The notes beneath the pieces are model-generated. The model made no database searches. It was not told where the DNA came from and saw nothing but the letters and a program-made list of their open reading frames with translations. The position numbers were made by a program, and so were the translations under genes. Source: VRUE01 sp963725085 (lineage in GTDB: Bacteria > Actinomycetota > Thermoleophilia > Solirubrobacterales > 70-9). From it: 64,000 nt of DNA. Positions 1 to 8,022 of the stretch are shown one piece after another. The first letter of the stretch is position 1, and each line of letters starts with the position of its first letter. The stretch covers positions 466,202-530,201 of the forward strand of contig CAVRXM010000003.1 in NCBI GenBank assembly GCA_963725085.1, written 5' to 3'.

Positions 1-100
1 GTCCCGCGGATTCCTCGATATCTCTGAATATTCGAGTAGCCATGATGGACTCAAGGATCTCGGAGAGGCTCGCGTCGATCTTCTCCGCAGCCGGCCGACC
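1..100. repeat. Partial copy of dispersed family-D element at the window edge
   Basis: The first ~75 bases match the central and right part of the repeat seen more fully at 3395-3560 and 54085-54260: the GATTCCTCGATATCTCTGAA core, the GAGTAG spacer and a closing CTCGGAGAG. The left half lies outside the window. Confidence 0.6.
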
Positions 101-454
101 TCAGCTGATCTTCAGGCGTTTGAGCGCGGCCCGAATCTGCCCCTGACTCTCCTCGTCCAGGACCGGCTCATTCTCTAGCCACAAGACGAAAGCGTGAAGC
201 CAGAGCAACCGCACGTCCATGTCGAGCTCGCTCGCATAGGCCATCAGCACCGCCTCAGGCTGCCTCGGCCACGCAATGCCGTCCTCAAACCGCGCGATCG
301 TCGCCTGGTTGACGGGGATCGCCGCCGCGATCTTGACTTGAACGACGCCCCGCTCCTCTCGCGCTAAGCGACAGGCGCTCCCCAGCCAGGGGAGGAGGGG
401 ACGCGCAATCGGCTCGGCCTCCATGCCCGAAGTTCTATCCGAGCGGGGCGACAT
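101..454 (-). CDS. XRE-like helix-turn-helix protein
   Basis: This 117-residue protein has a Cro/C1-type helix-turn-helix at roughly residues 28-72, including the segment IPVNQATIARFEDG, which matches the recognition-helix region of XRE proteins. The rest is a leucine- and acidic-rich helical tail. Such proteins are DNA-binding repressors, but no target can be named. An inner ATG (complement of 422-424) would give a 107-residue form; the longer start at 454 is kept because no ribosome site favours either. The upstream region to 558 is AT-rich for this genome and probably holds its promoter. It is a lone gene between a family-D repeat and a divergent membrane-protein gene. Confidence 0.65.
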   Translation of the reverse strand: MSPRSDRTSGMEAEPIARPLLPWLGSACRLAREERGVVQVKIAAAIPVNQATIARFEDGIAWPRQPEAVLMAYASELDMDVRLLWLHAFVLWLENEPVLDEESQGQIRAALKRLKIS

Positions 455-558
455 GAGGCTGGAGGCTGCCAGATTCGAAGTGATATGCGCCTCGTATATT
501 CGTTGGGAATATATGCATTAGCTTTAGTTATTTCAAAGTCTATGATACAACATCACAC

Positions 559-1998
559 GTGCAAAGACTAACAACAGAAACTGCAGGCGGGCCGAGGACT
601 CTTCTCTTGAAGGTTCTGCGCCGGGCACCCAGCGGCCAAGTTGGAGTCGGATCGAAGGGAGCCAAACCGCCATCGGACGGCTGGTTCTGCCCTCATTGCG
701 GGCAGCATTCCGAGCCCGCCGACCTGCATTGCAGATCCTGTGGCGAGGCACTTGAGCCGGCTGCAGCAGAAGACCCGAAGCAAAGCAACGGCGGCGAGGC
801 CGCCGCGAATCTCACCGCAGGCAGGACTTCACCGGTTGAAGGGCCCGGAGCTGGAGAGCACGGAGAGCGACGGCCTTCAAGGAGAGCAAGGCTCGCCGCT
901 TGGGTGCAGGGCCGCAAGCGCGCATTTTCGGGGTACCGCCACAGGAAGGCGTTGATTGCGGTCGTAGTCACCGTCGCGATCGGTCTCCTCGCTGGAGGGT
1001 TGCTGCTGATCTTTCTGCCGAGCGACCCAGCCCCTCAGCAAACGCAGGCGGCACTCTCGAGCACCGCGTCAGCGGTAGACGACGCTACGGGTTCAGTAGC
1101 GGACGCCAACCTCCTAACCGACATTCGTGCGGTTGGGCGGAAGGCTCAGGCCTCGCTCGCCGATGTCGCGCAGCAGCGAAGGGACATCACCGAAATCTCG
1201 ACGACCCGCTACCGCACCGCAGCAACGCGGCTGGCGATCTCTGAGGAGGCGTATCTCGGACACCTTGGCGCTCTGAGGGGACTCAAGCGTTCGAACCTTC
1301 CGCGCTGGTATCGAATCAGGTCGGGTCTACAACAAGCGAGCGGCGACATCGCTCGCGCCGTCCCTTCGGTACGCGAGTTGAATCTCCCTAACCCCGCCAA
1401 GGCATTACCGTCGCTCACCCTCCTAGATCATGGGTTCGACTCGCTCGACGGTGTACTGACGAAAGACATCCGCTTGGTCTCTGCATGGCGAAGCGCGCTC
1501 GCCCGAGCGAAGTCCAAGCAGGCGACAGAACTCGCCAGCGTGACTAGCTACTCGGAAACGACACGCGGCTACCTTGCCCAATACGACGAGCTCCGCAGCG
1601 AAACCTCCGACTGGATCGACGGGGTCGATTCGTCAGGGGCCACCTACGCTGAGGCCTACCAGTTCCTAGGCGACCAGGCAGCTGCCCGTCAGCGCATCGA
1701 CGACAGCATTGATGCGCTCGATGCCCCTGGGCCGGTCGCTGGTGCAAACAGTGAACTCTCGGATGTCCTCACAGAGGCAACGCAGGCAATGGAAGACGCG
1801 TATTCAGGCGTAGCCGACTACCAGTACGACTACAGCTACACGTACTACAAGGAAACGCCCGGCTGGCAGCAGTTCGAAGCCAGCTCAGAAGACATTTCCA
1901 GCGCATACGCCAGTGCTGAGGGGAATTGGGAAGCGGCGGTGGCCGAATACACGGGCTCGGTCGAAGACCGTCCTATGCCGAAGCCTCCAGCAATCTGA
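559..1998 (+). CDS. Zinc-ribbon membrane protein with long extracytoplasmic helical domain
   Basis: About 479 residues from a GTG start; a later start is possible because the first ~35 residues look unstructured. Residues 44-61 hold two CxxC pairs (CPHC and CRSC), a rubredoxin-like zinc ribbon. A basic linker follows, then one transmembrane helix at about 131-153, then ~320 residues predicted outside the cell and rich in alanine, serine and glutamine with coiled-coil character, ending in a Tyr-rich stretch. The family is not recognised; the ribbon-helix-exodomain order resembles actinobacterial envelope proteins of unknown role. Its stop overlaps the start of the downstream protease (TGATG), so the two are probably translationally coupled and work together at the envelope. 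Confidence 0.7.
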   Translation: MQRLTTETAGGPRTLLLKVLRRAPSGQVGVGSKGAKPPSDGWFCPHCGQHSEPADLHCRSCGEALEPAAAEDPKQSNGGEAAANLTAGRTSPVEGPGAGEHGERRPSRRARLAAWVQGRKRAFSGYRHRKALIAVVVTVAIGLLAGGLLLIFLPSDPAPQQTQAALSSTASAVDDATGSVADANLLTDIRAVGRKAQASLADVAQQRRDITEISTTRYRTAATRLAISEEAYLGHLGALRGLKRSNLPRWYRIRSGLQQASGDIARAVPSVRELNLPNPAKALPSLTLLDHGFDSLDGVLTKDIRLVSAWRSALARAKSKQATELASVTSYSETTRGYLAQYDELRSETSDWIDGVDSSGATYAEAYQFLGDQAAARQRIDDSIDALDAPGPVAGANSELSDVLTEATQAMEDAYSGVADYQYDYSYTYYKETPGWQQFEASSEDISSAYASAEGNWEAAVAEYTGSVEDRPMPKPPAI

Positions 1999-3299
1999 TG
2001 CCCGCAGAAAGCCTTCCAATGCGCATCAGTCTCACTCTCATCCCCGCCGCGATTGTGGCCATGCTGGTAATCGCCGCCGCCGGCCCGCTGACGCAAACAG
2101 CGTCGGCGCAACCGAGCGGCGCTACCGCTGCTTGGTTTCCAGCCAGAGCCGAGGCAGCCGAAACTCCGGCAACGAGTCAAGGCCCTGGAGCGAGCGCCTC
2201 GATCGTCAACGGAAGGAGCGCCTCGATAGATCAGTTCCCGTGGCTCGCCCACATCGAATACGGGGGCGCAGCCGAAGCTTATGAATGCAGCGGGACAGTG
2301 GTCGCTCCACGTCTCGTACTAACTGCCGGCCATTGCGTGCTCAGCGAAGCAGGTCACCTCTTGCCGGCCGCCAACTTCCGCGTAATCAGTGGAGCATCTG
2401 ACCTAATGAAGATCGGTCCGGAAAATGTTTCAAACGTTGTCCAGACTTTGGTCGCCCCTGGTTTCGATCAGGAATCGCTGCGGCCCGACGCCGCCCTCCT
2501 GGTACTGCAGGCTCCGGTCAGTGCCCCGCCAATTCCCTTGGCCGGCCCGACCGATACCAGCCTATATGCCGTCCGAACCCCGATCACGATTGCCGGGTGG
2601 GGCCTGACCAACGGCAGATCTACTGCTACTCCAACGGTCCTTCACCAGGCCGAAACGGTGATCCAGAGCGCCGGCTACTGTCGGCAAGAGTTCAAGCACA
2701 GCCCCTTTGGCTATTCCGGCTCAGCTCAGCTCTGCGCCATCGAGGCACCAAAGTTTGAAGTGGGTTCCTGCCACGGAGACAGTGGTGGACCTGGGATTGG
2801 TTACCGCGGTGACGGAACGGCTGTCCAGGTCGGGGTCATCAGCTTCGGCCTTGTCGCAGCCTGCAACCCCCGCGGCCCCGAAGCCCAGACAAGGGTCGAC
2901 GGCATATCAGAATGGATCGGGCAGTGGATCGACGCCGTCGAACACGGAATCCAGCCGCCAGCATCCTTCGTCCCGAGGTTAGTCCGTCTTGCTGCGCTGA
3001 CGATCTTCAAAGCTAAGTACCTGGACCGGGAACGTCTGGCCTATGACTTCGGTAGTTTCTTCACCAGGGGCAAGTACAAGGATTTCTCCTGCCGACGGAT
3101 CGAGCGAGAAAAGGCCAAGTGTCTGGTCTTCTGGTACCACGCCCGCAAGGTCTACAGCGGGGCGATAACGACCTCCTTGTCGTTGCCAAAGGAAGGCTCC
3201 ATAGTCAGCTTCCGCTACCGGATAAGACGCTTCAGCGCTGTTTGTTGGATCTACAGCCGAAACCCGAGAAGCTGCCCGCGAACTCTGTTCTACCGCTGA
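1998..3299 (+). CDS. Secreted trypsin-like serine protease (S1 family) with C-terminal extension
   Basis: 433 residues from an ATG that overlaps the previous stop. Residues 1-37 form a signal peptide (basic MRI, hydrophobic core, TASA cleavage region). A propeptide-like stretch leads to IVNGRSAS at 69, the classic mature N-terminus after zymogen cleavage. The triad is visible: His102 in TAGHC, Asp154 in DAALL and Ser252 in GDSGGP. The protease domain ends near residue 315. About 115 further residues, rich in basic and aromatic residues and containing several Cys, have no recognised family and may anchor or target the enzyme. It is expected to cleave proteins outside the cell; the preceding membrane protein is a plausible partner. 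An inner ATG at 2019 is an alternative start. Confidence 0.88.
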   Translation: MPAESLPMRISLTLIPAAIVAMLVIAAAGPLTQTASAQPSGATAAWFPARAEAAETPATSQGPGASASIVNGRSASIDQFPWLAHIEYGGAAEAYECSGTVVAPRLVLTAGHCVLSEAGHLLPAANFRVISGASDLMKIGPENVSNVVQTLVAPGFDQESLRPDAALLVLQAPVSAPPIPLAGPTDTSLYAVRTPITIAGWGLTNGRSTATPTVLHQAETVIQSAGYCRQEFKHSPFGYSGSAQLCAIEAPKFEVGSCHGDSGGPGIGYRGDGTAVQVGVISFGLVAACNPRGPEAQTRVDGISEWIGQWIDAVEHGIQPPASFVPRLVRLAALTIFKAKYLDRERLAYDFGSFFTRGKYKDFSCRRIEREKAKCLVFWYHARKVYSGAITTSLSLPKEGSIVSFRYRIRRFSAVCWIYSRNPRSCPRTLFYR

Positions 3300-3394
3300 G
3301 AAGAGCCGGCGCAGCTGAGGCGAAGGCTCGTCCGAAGTGTCGCATCGTTGGAGCGGGGAGACAGTCGGGCAAGTCGACTGTTGCTGCCACGATG

Positions 3395-3560
3395 ACCCCG
3401 CCTTACGGATACCTCTCCGAGGCCACGGGGGCGCTTCCCGTGGATTCCTCTGTATCTCTGAATATCTGAGTAGCTCAATGGGGGTCGAGGACCTCGGAGA
3501 GCCTTCCGTGGCTTCGGGGTTGTGCGGGTGTGCGTGCACAGGTGCACACCGACGGCCGAA
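3395..3560. repeat. Dispersed family-D inverted-repeat element, near-complete copy
   Basis: CTCTCCGAGG at 3413-3422 is exactly complementary to CCTCGGAGAG at 3492-3501, and the flanking CCACGG/CCGTGG segments also pair, so the unit can fold as a long imperfect hairpin. A smaller hairpin GTGCAC-AG-GTGCAC follows at 3534-3547. Related copies lie at 1-100, 9120-9170, 29555-29640, 35030-35215, 50290-50470 and 54085-54260. No open reading frame is conserved between copies, so this looks like a noncoding MITE- or REP-like repeat. Confidence 0.7.
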
Positions 3561-3634
3561 AGGTCTCGCTTGCGGGGAACTCTGGGCCATGCCTCACACC
3601 GCTACGAGCCATCCGCGCGATACTGAACTCGACA

Positions 3635-3796
3635 ATGATGCTGCTCGGCGGACTAGCGCTGCTCATCGCCGCGATCCTTGTGGCGTTTCTGATCTTCACA
3701 GCGATGGCGATCGCGGCCCTAGTCGTTTTCACGTTCGCGATCGGCGGCGCGATGGTTGCCCTCATGGTGGGGGTTGCTGGGCTGCTCCGCCGCTAG
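3635..3796 (+). CDS. Small hydrophobic membrane protein
   Basis: A 53-residue frame starting at tandem ATG codons is almost entirely hydrophobic (MMLLGGLALLIAAILVAFL, then a second stretch ending GLLRR), consistent with one long or two short membrane helices and a basic cytosolic end. No family is recognised and no clear ribosome site is seen. It follows a family-D repeat. GC-rich DNA can give hydrophobic frames by chance, so this is tentative. Confidence 0.4.
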   Translation: MMLLGGLALLIAAILVAFLIFTAMAIAALVVFTFAIGGAMVALMVGVAGLLRR

Positions 3797-3924
3797 CCGG
3801 GGGGTGTAGAACACCACCTGCTCCGGCCAATCCGGGGGCGCAGCTCCTCGGATAGCCGATATCGCCGGGCCACTGTTTCCGGGCCAGGCGGGCATTCAGA
3901 GCCGCGACTCCAGGGATCTCTGGA

Positions 3925-4096
3925 CGGTGGTACGGAAGTCCGATACCGGGCCCTATTCGTCTCTCGCTACCACCCACGGATAGTCGAACAGCATGCGCTG
4001 GTGCCCTAGCCAGTCCCGAGCGACGAGGGGGCCCGATTCGTCTCTCGCTACCACCCCCGGATCATCGAGCGAGGTCGTCTCGCCGATTGACTGGGG
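3925..4096. repeat. Two tandem copies of dispersed family-B hairpin repeat
   Basis: Two units with the core ATTCGTCTCTCGCTACCACC, near 3955-3985 and 4032-4060. The first is preceded by a partial inverted copy of the arm (GGTGGTACGGA). The second continues to the typical right end GAGCGAGGTCGTC and GCCGATTGAC. Similar units occur at 23540, 24170, 24610, 26450, 27680, 29870, 38346, 50470 and 60285. Confidence 0.7.
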
Positions 4097-4105
4097 CCCA
4101 GCTGT

Positions 4106-4258
4106 CGCATCCACGCGTTTGCGAGAGCGAGCGACGACTCGCGCAGACTTCTGCCCCTCGTCCGATGCAGGAGCCTGAGTCGCGTCCGTCGACGCGCTCG
4201 CATCCACGCGTTTTCGAGAGCGAGCGACGACTCCGCGCAGACTTCTGCCCCTGGTCCG
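4106..4258. repeat. Tandem family-C repeat, 93-bp period
   Basis: CGCATCCACGCGTTT recurs at 4106 and 4199, exactly 93 bp apart, followed in both units by CGAGAGCGAGCGACGACT and CTTCTGCCCCT. The same unit and the same 93-bp spacing appear at 7203 and 7296, and single units at 5452-5535 and in the second duplicate. The period is a multiple of three, but I see no gene using it. Confidence 0.7.
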
Positions 4259-4303
4259 CCCGAAGCGTGGTCCGGGTTACTCCGACAGCCCGGCGGCTTG
4301 AGA

Positions 4304-5116
4304 TCAGCTCCCCAGGAGGAAACCAAGGTCGTTGCAGGTGCCGGTGGAGTTCTGAAATGAGGCGTTGAGATAGACGGTGCCGCTGGCGTCGCCCGCACCG
4401 GCGCCGGGAAAGCCGCCGTTGCCGACTGAAAAGTCAACTTTGGCGAAGCCATCGGTGACCTGGCCGAGTGTGGTCGAAGAGTTCGGAGGCAACGAGCCCG
4501 GGTTGACGGTGGAGGAGCCGTTGTCGCTGTAGACGAGGTGAGTCTGGCCGCCGGCAGGCACCTTGGCCACCAGCCGGATCGTCCCGTTGGCGCCGTTGTC
4601 CGAGCACTGCGCCTCAAAACTCACAAAGCCGAGGTTCGCGATGGTCACCGGGCTGGTTGCGGTGGTCAGCGCGTTGTCCAGGAGGATGGCCTGGCCGGAG
4701 CCCCGGAAGAACGGCTGGCAGCTCGAAACCCCAGTTTGGCCGACCGATTGGATTGCCTGACCCGATGGGCAGCCGCCGTCAAGCCGGTGCTGAAGCACCG
4801 ATTCGTTTGCGCTCAGGGTCACGCTTCCGGAATCGCCGCCACCGCTCAGTCCGCTGCCTGCGCTCACCCCGGTGATCGTGCCTACCGACCCTGGGGCGAA
4901 ATTGGCGGCCGAGAGCGAGCCGGGCGCGACCTTGTCTCCCGTTACCGAGCCAGCCGCCAGCTTCGGATTTGTGACCGCGCCCTTCTTGATCGATTTCGTC
5001 GCAACCGAGTTCTTGGGAGCCGTGTGGGCGGCCCAAGCGACGCCGGTTAGCGCGAAAAACAGCGCCACGTATCCAACGACGTTGTTGCGGATGTGGGCTC
5101 GGATCTTGCTCGACAT
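4304..5116 (-). CDS. Secreted surface protein of Thermoleophilia type with GAVT/GSVTG repeats
   Basis: 270 residues. The N-terminus MSSKIRAHIRNNVVGYVALF is a short basic segment and a hydrophobic signal or anchor ending at AWA-A. Then comes KNSVATKSIKKGAVTNPKL followed by GSVTGDKVAPGSL-type repeats up to about residue 85; this order is characteristic of a very large exoprotein family in Thermoleophilia. The C-terminal ~170 residues are Gly/Ser/Thr-rich beta-type sequence with three or four Cys (GGCPSG, SSCQP, AQCSD, GTCND), likely a disulfide-stabilised surface domain. No enzyme motif is visible. It stands alone between repeat clusters. It is the best taxonomic marker in the window. Confidence 0.8.
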   Translation of the reverse strand: MSSKIRAHIRNNVVGYVALFFALTGVAWAAHTAPKNSVATKSIKKGAVTNPKLAAGSVTGDKVAPGSLSAANFAPGSVGTITGVSAGSGLSGGGDSGSVTLSANESVLQHRLDGGCPSGQAIQSVGQTGVSSCQPFFRGSGQAILLDNALTTATSPVTIANLGFVSFEAQCSDNGANGTIRLVAKVPAGGQTHLVYSDNGSSTVNPGSLPPNSSTTLGQVTDGFAKVDFSVGNGGFPGAGAGDASGTVYLNASFQNSTGTCNDLGFLLGS

Positions 5117-5461
5117 TAGGGTCTCCTGACGATCGCTTGGCCTTCTAGTCCACCCACCCTAGTTGCGCCGGGAATCAAGCGAAACATCTCCCACGGCAAC
5201 GGGGCGGTCGCCGTCGCGCCTGACGCTCACAAGTTCTTGAGTCCCGAGGATCACCTGAACAGGCGCTTGGTTCTGAAAGCCATCCCATTACGGACCCGCT
5301 TTCGCCAGCGTGGCCGCAGATCTCGCATCGCTTCTTTGGCTTCTCGGTCGAGGCGCCTCCCGTTGTGATTGGTCTCACTCAGGTAACGCCCCTCTCTAAG
5401 CGTTCGTTCAGGCGGCGCAGGGGGCGCGCAGCCGATCTAGATCTCGCTCCTGCGTCTCGTC
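5117..5461. other. Intergenic, no supported gene
   Basis: I see no convincing reading frame on either strand. Short Arg-rich frames exist but show no family features or ribosome sites. The right end (from about 5440) runs into a family-C unit that continues across the boundary of the duplicated segment. Confidence 0.5.
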
Positions 5462-5650
5462 CGATTCAGGAGCGTGAGTGGCGTCCGTCAACGCGCTCGC
5501 AACCACGCGAAAGCGGGAGCAAGAGTCTCCGCGAGCCTTCTGGGTCGGCCACCCCGTCGAATCGGGCCAGCGCGCCGGCGAGCACCCTCTGAGCAGCGCC
5601 CTCGGCTGGGAGCTCAGCGCCCCGATGCTGTCCGGGTTAGCTTTCCACTG

Positions 5651-6487
5651 ATGCCAACTGTGGTCCTCACCGGTGCCACGCGCGGGATCGGCCACGCGGC
5701 CGCGATCGAGCTGGCTGCCCGCGGCGCCGAGCTGGGCGTCGTCGGCCGCGATGCAGCGCGCGTGCGGGTAACTGCGGAGGAGGCGCGCACCTCCGGCGGC
5801 GGCGCGCCGGTGCACGAGCACGTGGCGGACCTTGCACGGATGGACGAGGTGCGCCGGCTCGCCGCCGAGCTGCTGGAGACCTACCCGCGCATCGACGTGC
5901 TCGCGAACAACGCGGGCGCCATGTTCACCTCGCGCCATGTGACGCCCGACGGCTTCGAGCAGACCTTCGCCCTCAACCACCTCGCCCCGTTCCTGCTCAC
6001 GAACCTGCTCCTCGAGCGGCTCACGGCCTCGCGCGCGCGTGTGGTGACCACGGCGAGCGATGCCCATAAGGGCGGCCTGCTCGATCTCGACGACCTTCAG
6101 TCCGAGCGCGGTCGCTTCCGCCCCGGACGCGTCTACGGCACGACCAAGCTCTGCAACATCCTCTTCACCCGCGAGCTGCAGCGCCGCAACCCCGCCATCG
6201 TGGCCAACTGCTTCCACCCCGGCGTGATTCGCACCGGATTCGGCAAGAACGACGGCGCGCTGGCGCGGATCAGTCTCACCCTCGCCGGGCCGTTCCTGCG
6301 CTCGCCCGAGCGCGGCGCCAGCTCCCTGGTGTGGCTCGCGCTCGATCCCGCCGGGGGCGAGCTTCGCGGCCAGTACGTCGAGAAGCAGCGGCCGGTGCAG
6401 CCGAGCGCGCAGGCGCAGGACGACCGCCTCGCCGCCGAGCTGTGGGAGCGCTCAGAGGAGCTGTCCGCGCCGGCGCGCGCGGCGTGA
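5651..6487 (+). CDS. Short-chain dehydrogenase/reductase, retinol-dehydrogenase-like (copy 1)
   Basis: 278 residues from ATG. MPTVVLTGATRGIG is the Rossmann glycine motif at the N-terminus, NNAGAM the NAG motif near residue 85, TTASDAH holds the catalytic Ser, and YGTTK gives the YxxxK Tyr/Lys pair. The C-terminal part resembles the light-dependent/retinol dehydrogenase branch of SDRs. It should use NAD(P)H to reduce or oxidise a carbonyl/alcohol of unknown structure. An in-frame extension to 5474 exists but covers family-C repeat sequence, so the ATG at 5651, immediately followed by the glycine motif, is preferred. A near-identical copy lies at 54897-55733 with one silent change. Confidence 0.88.
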   Translation: MPTVVLTGATRGIGHAAAIELAARGAELGVVGRDAARVRVTAEEARTSGGGAPVHEHVADLARMDEVRRLAAELLETYPRIDVLANNAGAMFTSRHVTPDGFEQTFALNHLAPFLLTNLLLERLTASRARVVTTASDAHKGGLLDLDDLQSERGRFRPGRVYGTTKLCNILFTRELQRRNPAIVANCFHPGVIRTGFGKNDGALARISLTLAGPFLRSPERGASSLVWLALDPAGGELRGQYVEKQRPVQPSAQAQDDRLAAELWERSEELSAPARAA

Positions 6488-6581
6488 TCCCGGTGCTCGG
6501 CTTTGGGCCGGGGCGCCACGTCCTGAGCCGGCTCCCGCTTCGCGCGAAAGGGAAGAGCGACAACTCAGGGGGCCAGGCGAG

Positions 6582-6636
6582 CGGAGGGGGTGGGATTCGA
6601 ACCCACGAGCGCCTTGCGACGCCAACGGTTTTCGAG
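6582..6636 (-). pseudogene. tRNA-Ser(CGA) 3'-half remnant (copy 1)
   Basis: On the minus strand the sequence reads a CTCGAAA anticodon loop, the 3' anticodon strand ACCGTTG, a long variable arm, a T arm GTGGGTTCGAATCCCAC and an acceptor end CCCCCTCCG. The 5' side of the anticodon stem does not pair and no D arm is present, so only the 3' half exists. tRNA 3' halves of this kind are typical attachment-site scars of tRNA-integrating elements. Confidence 0.75.
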
Positions 6637-6739
6637 ATCTCCGTGTGAAATCGCCGGTTTCCAGGGCCTTTCGCGGAACACGATCTGCGAGCGCTTCGGG
6701 AGTGCGATACCGGCTAGCCCGCCAGGCGATACTGGTGCG

Positions 6740-7132
6740 GTGACCGATCGTAATGTGCTCGGTGGCGAGCTTGAGCCGTGTGGCACCGACCCCCTCACCG
6801 GCTTCTATCGTGACGGGTGCTGTCGTACCGGTCCGGAGGACCGGGGGAGCCACACGATCTGCGCGGTGGTCACGTCCGCGTTCCTCGAGCACCAGCGTCG
6901 TATCGGCAACGACCTGATCACCCCCATGCCTCAGTACCACTTCCCTGGGCTCGCGGCCGGCGACCGCTGGTGCGTGACCGCGGTGAACTGGCTGCGGTCG
7001 CACGAGGACGGCGCGGCCGCCTACGTAGTGCTGGCGTCCACCCATGAACGGGCGCTTGAGGTCGTTTCTCTCGCCGCGCTCCAGGAACACACCGTCGACG
7101 TCCCCCCGGATCCGGGACCTTTCGGGGGCTAG
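6740..7132 (+). CDS. DUF2237 family protein (copy 1)
   Basis: 130 residues from a GTG. The family signature runs the whole length: CGTDPLTGFYRDGCC near residues 14-28, then DRGSHTICAVVTSAFLEHQ, GNDLITPMP, FPGLAAGDRWC and VVLASTHERALE. DUF2237 proteins are small, conserved and Cys-rich, of unknown biochemical function. The reading frame stays open further upstream, but that part covers the tRNA-Ser scar, so the GTG directly before the conserved domain is chosen. The second copy at 55986-56378 is identical as far as I can see. Confidence 0.85.
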   Translation: MTDRNVLGGELEPCGTDPLTGFYRDGCCRTGPEDRGSHTICAVVTSAFLEHQRRIGNDLITPMPQYHFPGLAAGDRWCVTAVNWLRSHEDGAAAYVVLASTHERALEVVSLAALQEHTVDVPPDPGPFGG

Positions 7133-7159
7133 GTCGCTGTCGCGAATCAACGGTGCCGC

Positions 7160-7320
7160 CTGCTCGTCGTCCGATGCAGGAGCGTGAATGGCGTCCGTCA
7201 ACGCGCTCGCAACCACGCGTTTGCGAGAGCCAGCGACGACTCCGCGCAGACTTCTGCCCCTCGTCCCGAGCGAGCGTCCGCCGCTGGCGGTTGACGCGCT
7301 CGCAACCACGCGAGAGCAGG
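7160..7320. repeat. Family-C tandem repeat, 93-bp period (copy 1)
   Basis: GCGCTCGCAACCACGCG occurs at 7203 and 7296, exactly 93 bp apart, with the CGACGACTCCGCGC and CTTCTGCCCCTCGTCC segments between, as at 4106-4258. It separates the DUF2237 and GFA genes. Confidence 0.7.
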
Positions 7321-7354
7321 TGTTAAGAGGAAGCGTTAGTAGAGTCTCGGGCGC

Positions 7355-7780
7355 ATGGCCGATGTACCTAGACCAATCACGGGCCGCTGCCTGTGCGGTG
7401 GCGTGACTTATAGCGTGGACGCGGCGCCAGTCTGGCAAGGGGTTTGCTACTGCGCGAACTGCCAGCGCCAGACCGCTACCGCGTTCTCGGCGATCGTGGG
7501 CGTGCCGAGCAAGGCACTCACTATTGAGGGCAACGCACTCGCCTCGTTCAAGACCGCCAGCGAGGGTTACGAAAGCACGACAGAGCGGCGATTCTGCTCA
7601 ACGTGTGGGTCGCCGATATTCAGCACGATCGAGTCGATGCCGGAAGTGGTCTTCCTGAAGGCGGGGACGATCGACGACACATCTTGGTTCGAGCCGACGG
7701 CCGAGATCTGGGCCCGCTCGGCGCAGCCGTGGGCGCCACATTTTGAGAACGCCACGCGCTATGAGCGCATCCCGGGCTAA
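7355..7780 (+). CDS. GFA/CENP-V family zinc protein (copy 1)
   Basis: 141 residues. The order GRCLCGGVTY, then CYCANCQRQTATAF, then RFCSTCGSPIF gives the Cys pattern of the glutathione-dependent formaldehyde-activating enzyme (GFA/CENP-V) fold, which binds structural and catalytic-site zinc with seven Cys. The C-terminal half (GTIDDTSWFEPTAEIW and an AQPW motif) is also family-typical. Members assist formaldehyde-glutathione adduct formation or act on related small substrates; the actual substrate is unknown here. In the second copy residue Ala in EIWARS is Thr. Confidence 0.9.
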   Translation: MADVPRPITGRCLCGGVTYSVDAAPVWQGVCYCANCQRQTATAFSAIVGVPSKALTIEGNALASFKTASEGYESTTERRFCSTCGSPIFSTIESMPEVVFLKAGTIDDTSWFEPTAEIWARSAQPWAPHFENATRYERIPG

Positions 7781-8022
7781 CTGACACCGGCAAGTTCGGT
7801 TCGGGGCTCTATGCGCTCCCGCTTCGCGCGATTTGCGGGCGCCTGGCGAGCTTCGCTCCAGACGCCTCCTCAGGACGACAACCGTGGGCGCCCTGGCCCC
7901 GTCGGTTTGCCGGATCCCGCCGACCGACCCCCGTCTTCGTCCCTTGCAGGCACGGCAATCACGACCGCGATCGCGACGACGCAGCACAGATGACCCTCCC
8001 GCGTCGCCGCTCGGGCTTCCGG

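Noticed and set aside
6452..7438. Minus-strand frame of ~328 residues across the SDR end, tRNA-Ser scar and DUF2237
   Set aside because: It spans family-C repeats and is antisense to the DUF2237 gene; no conserved motifs.
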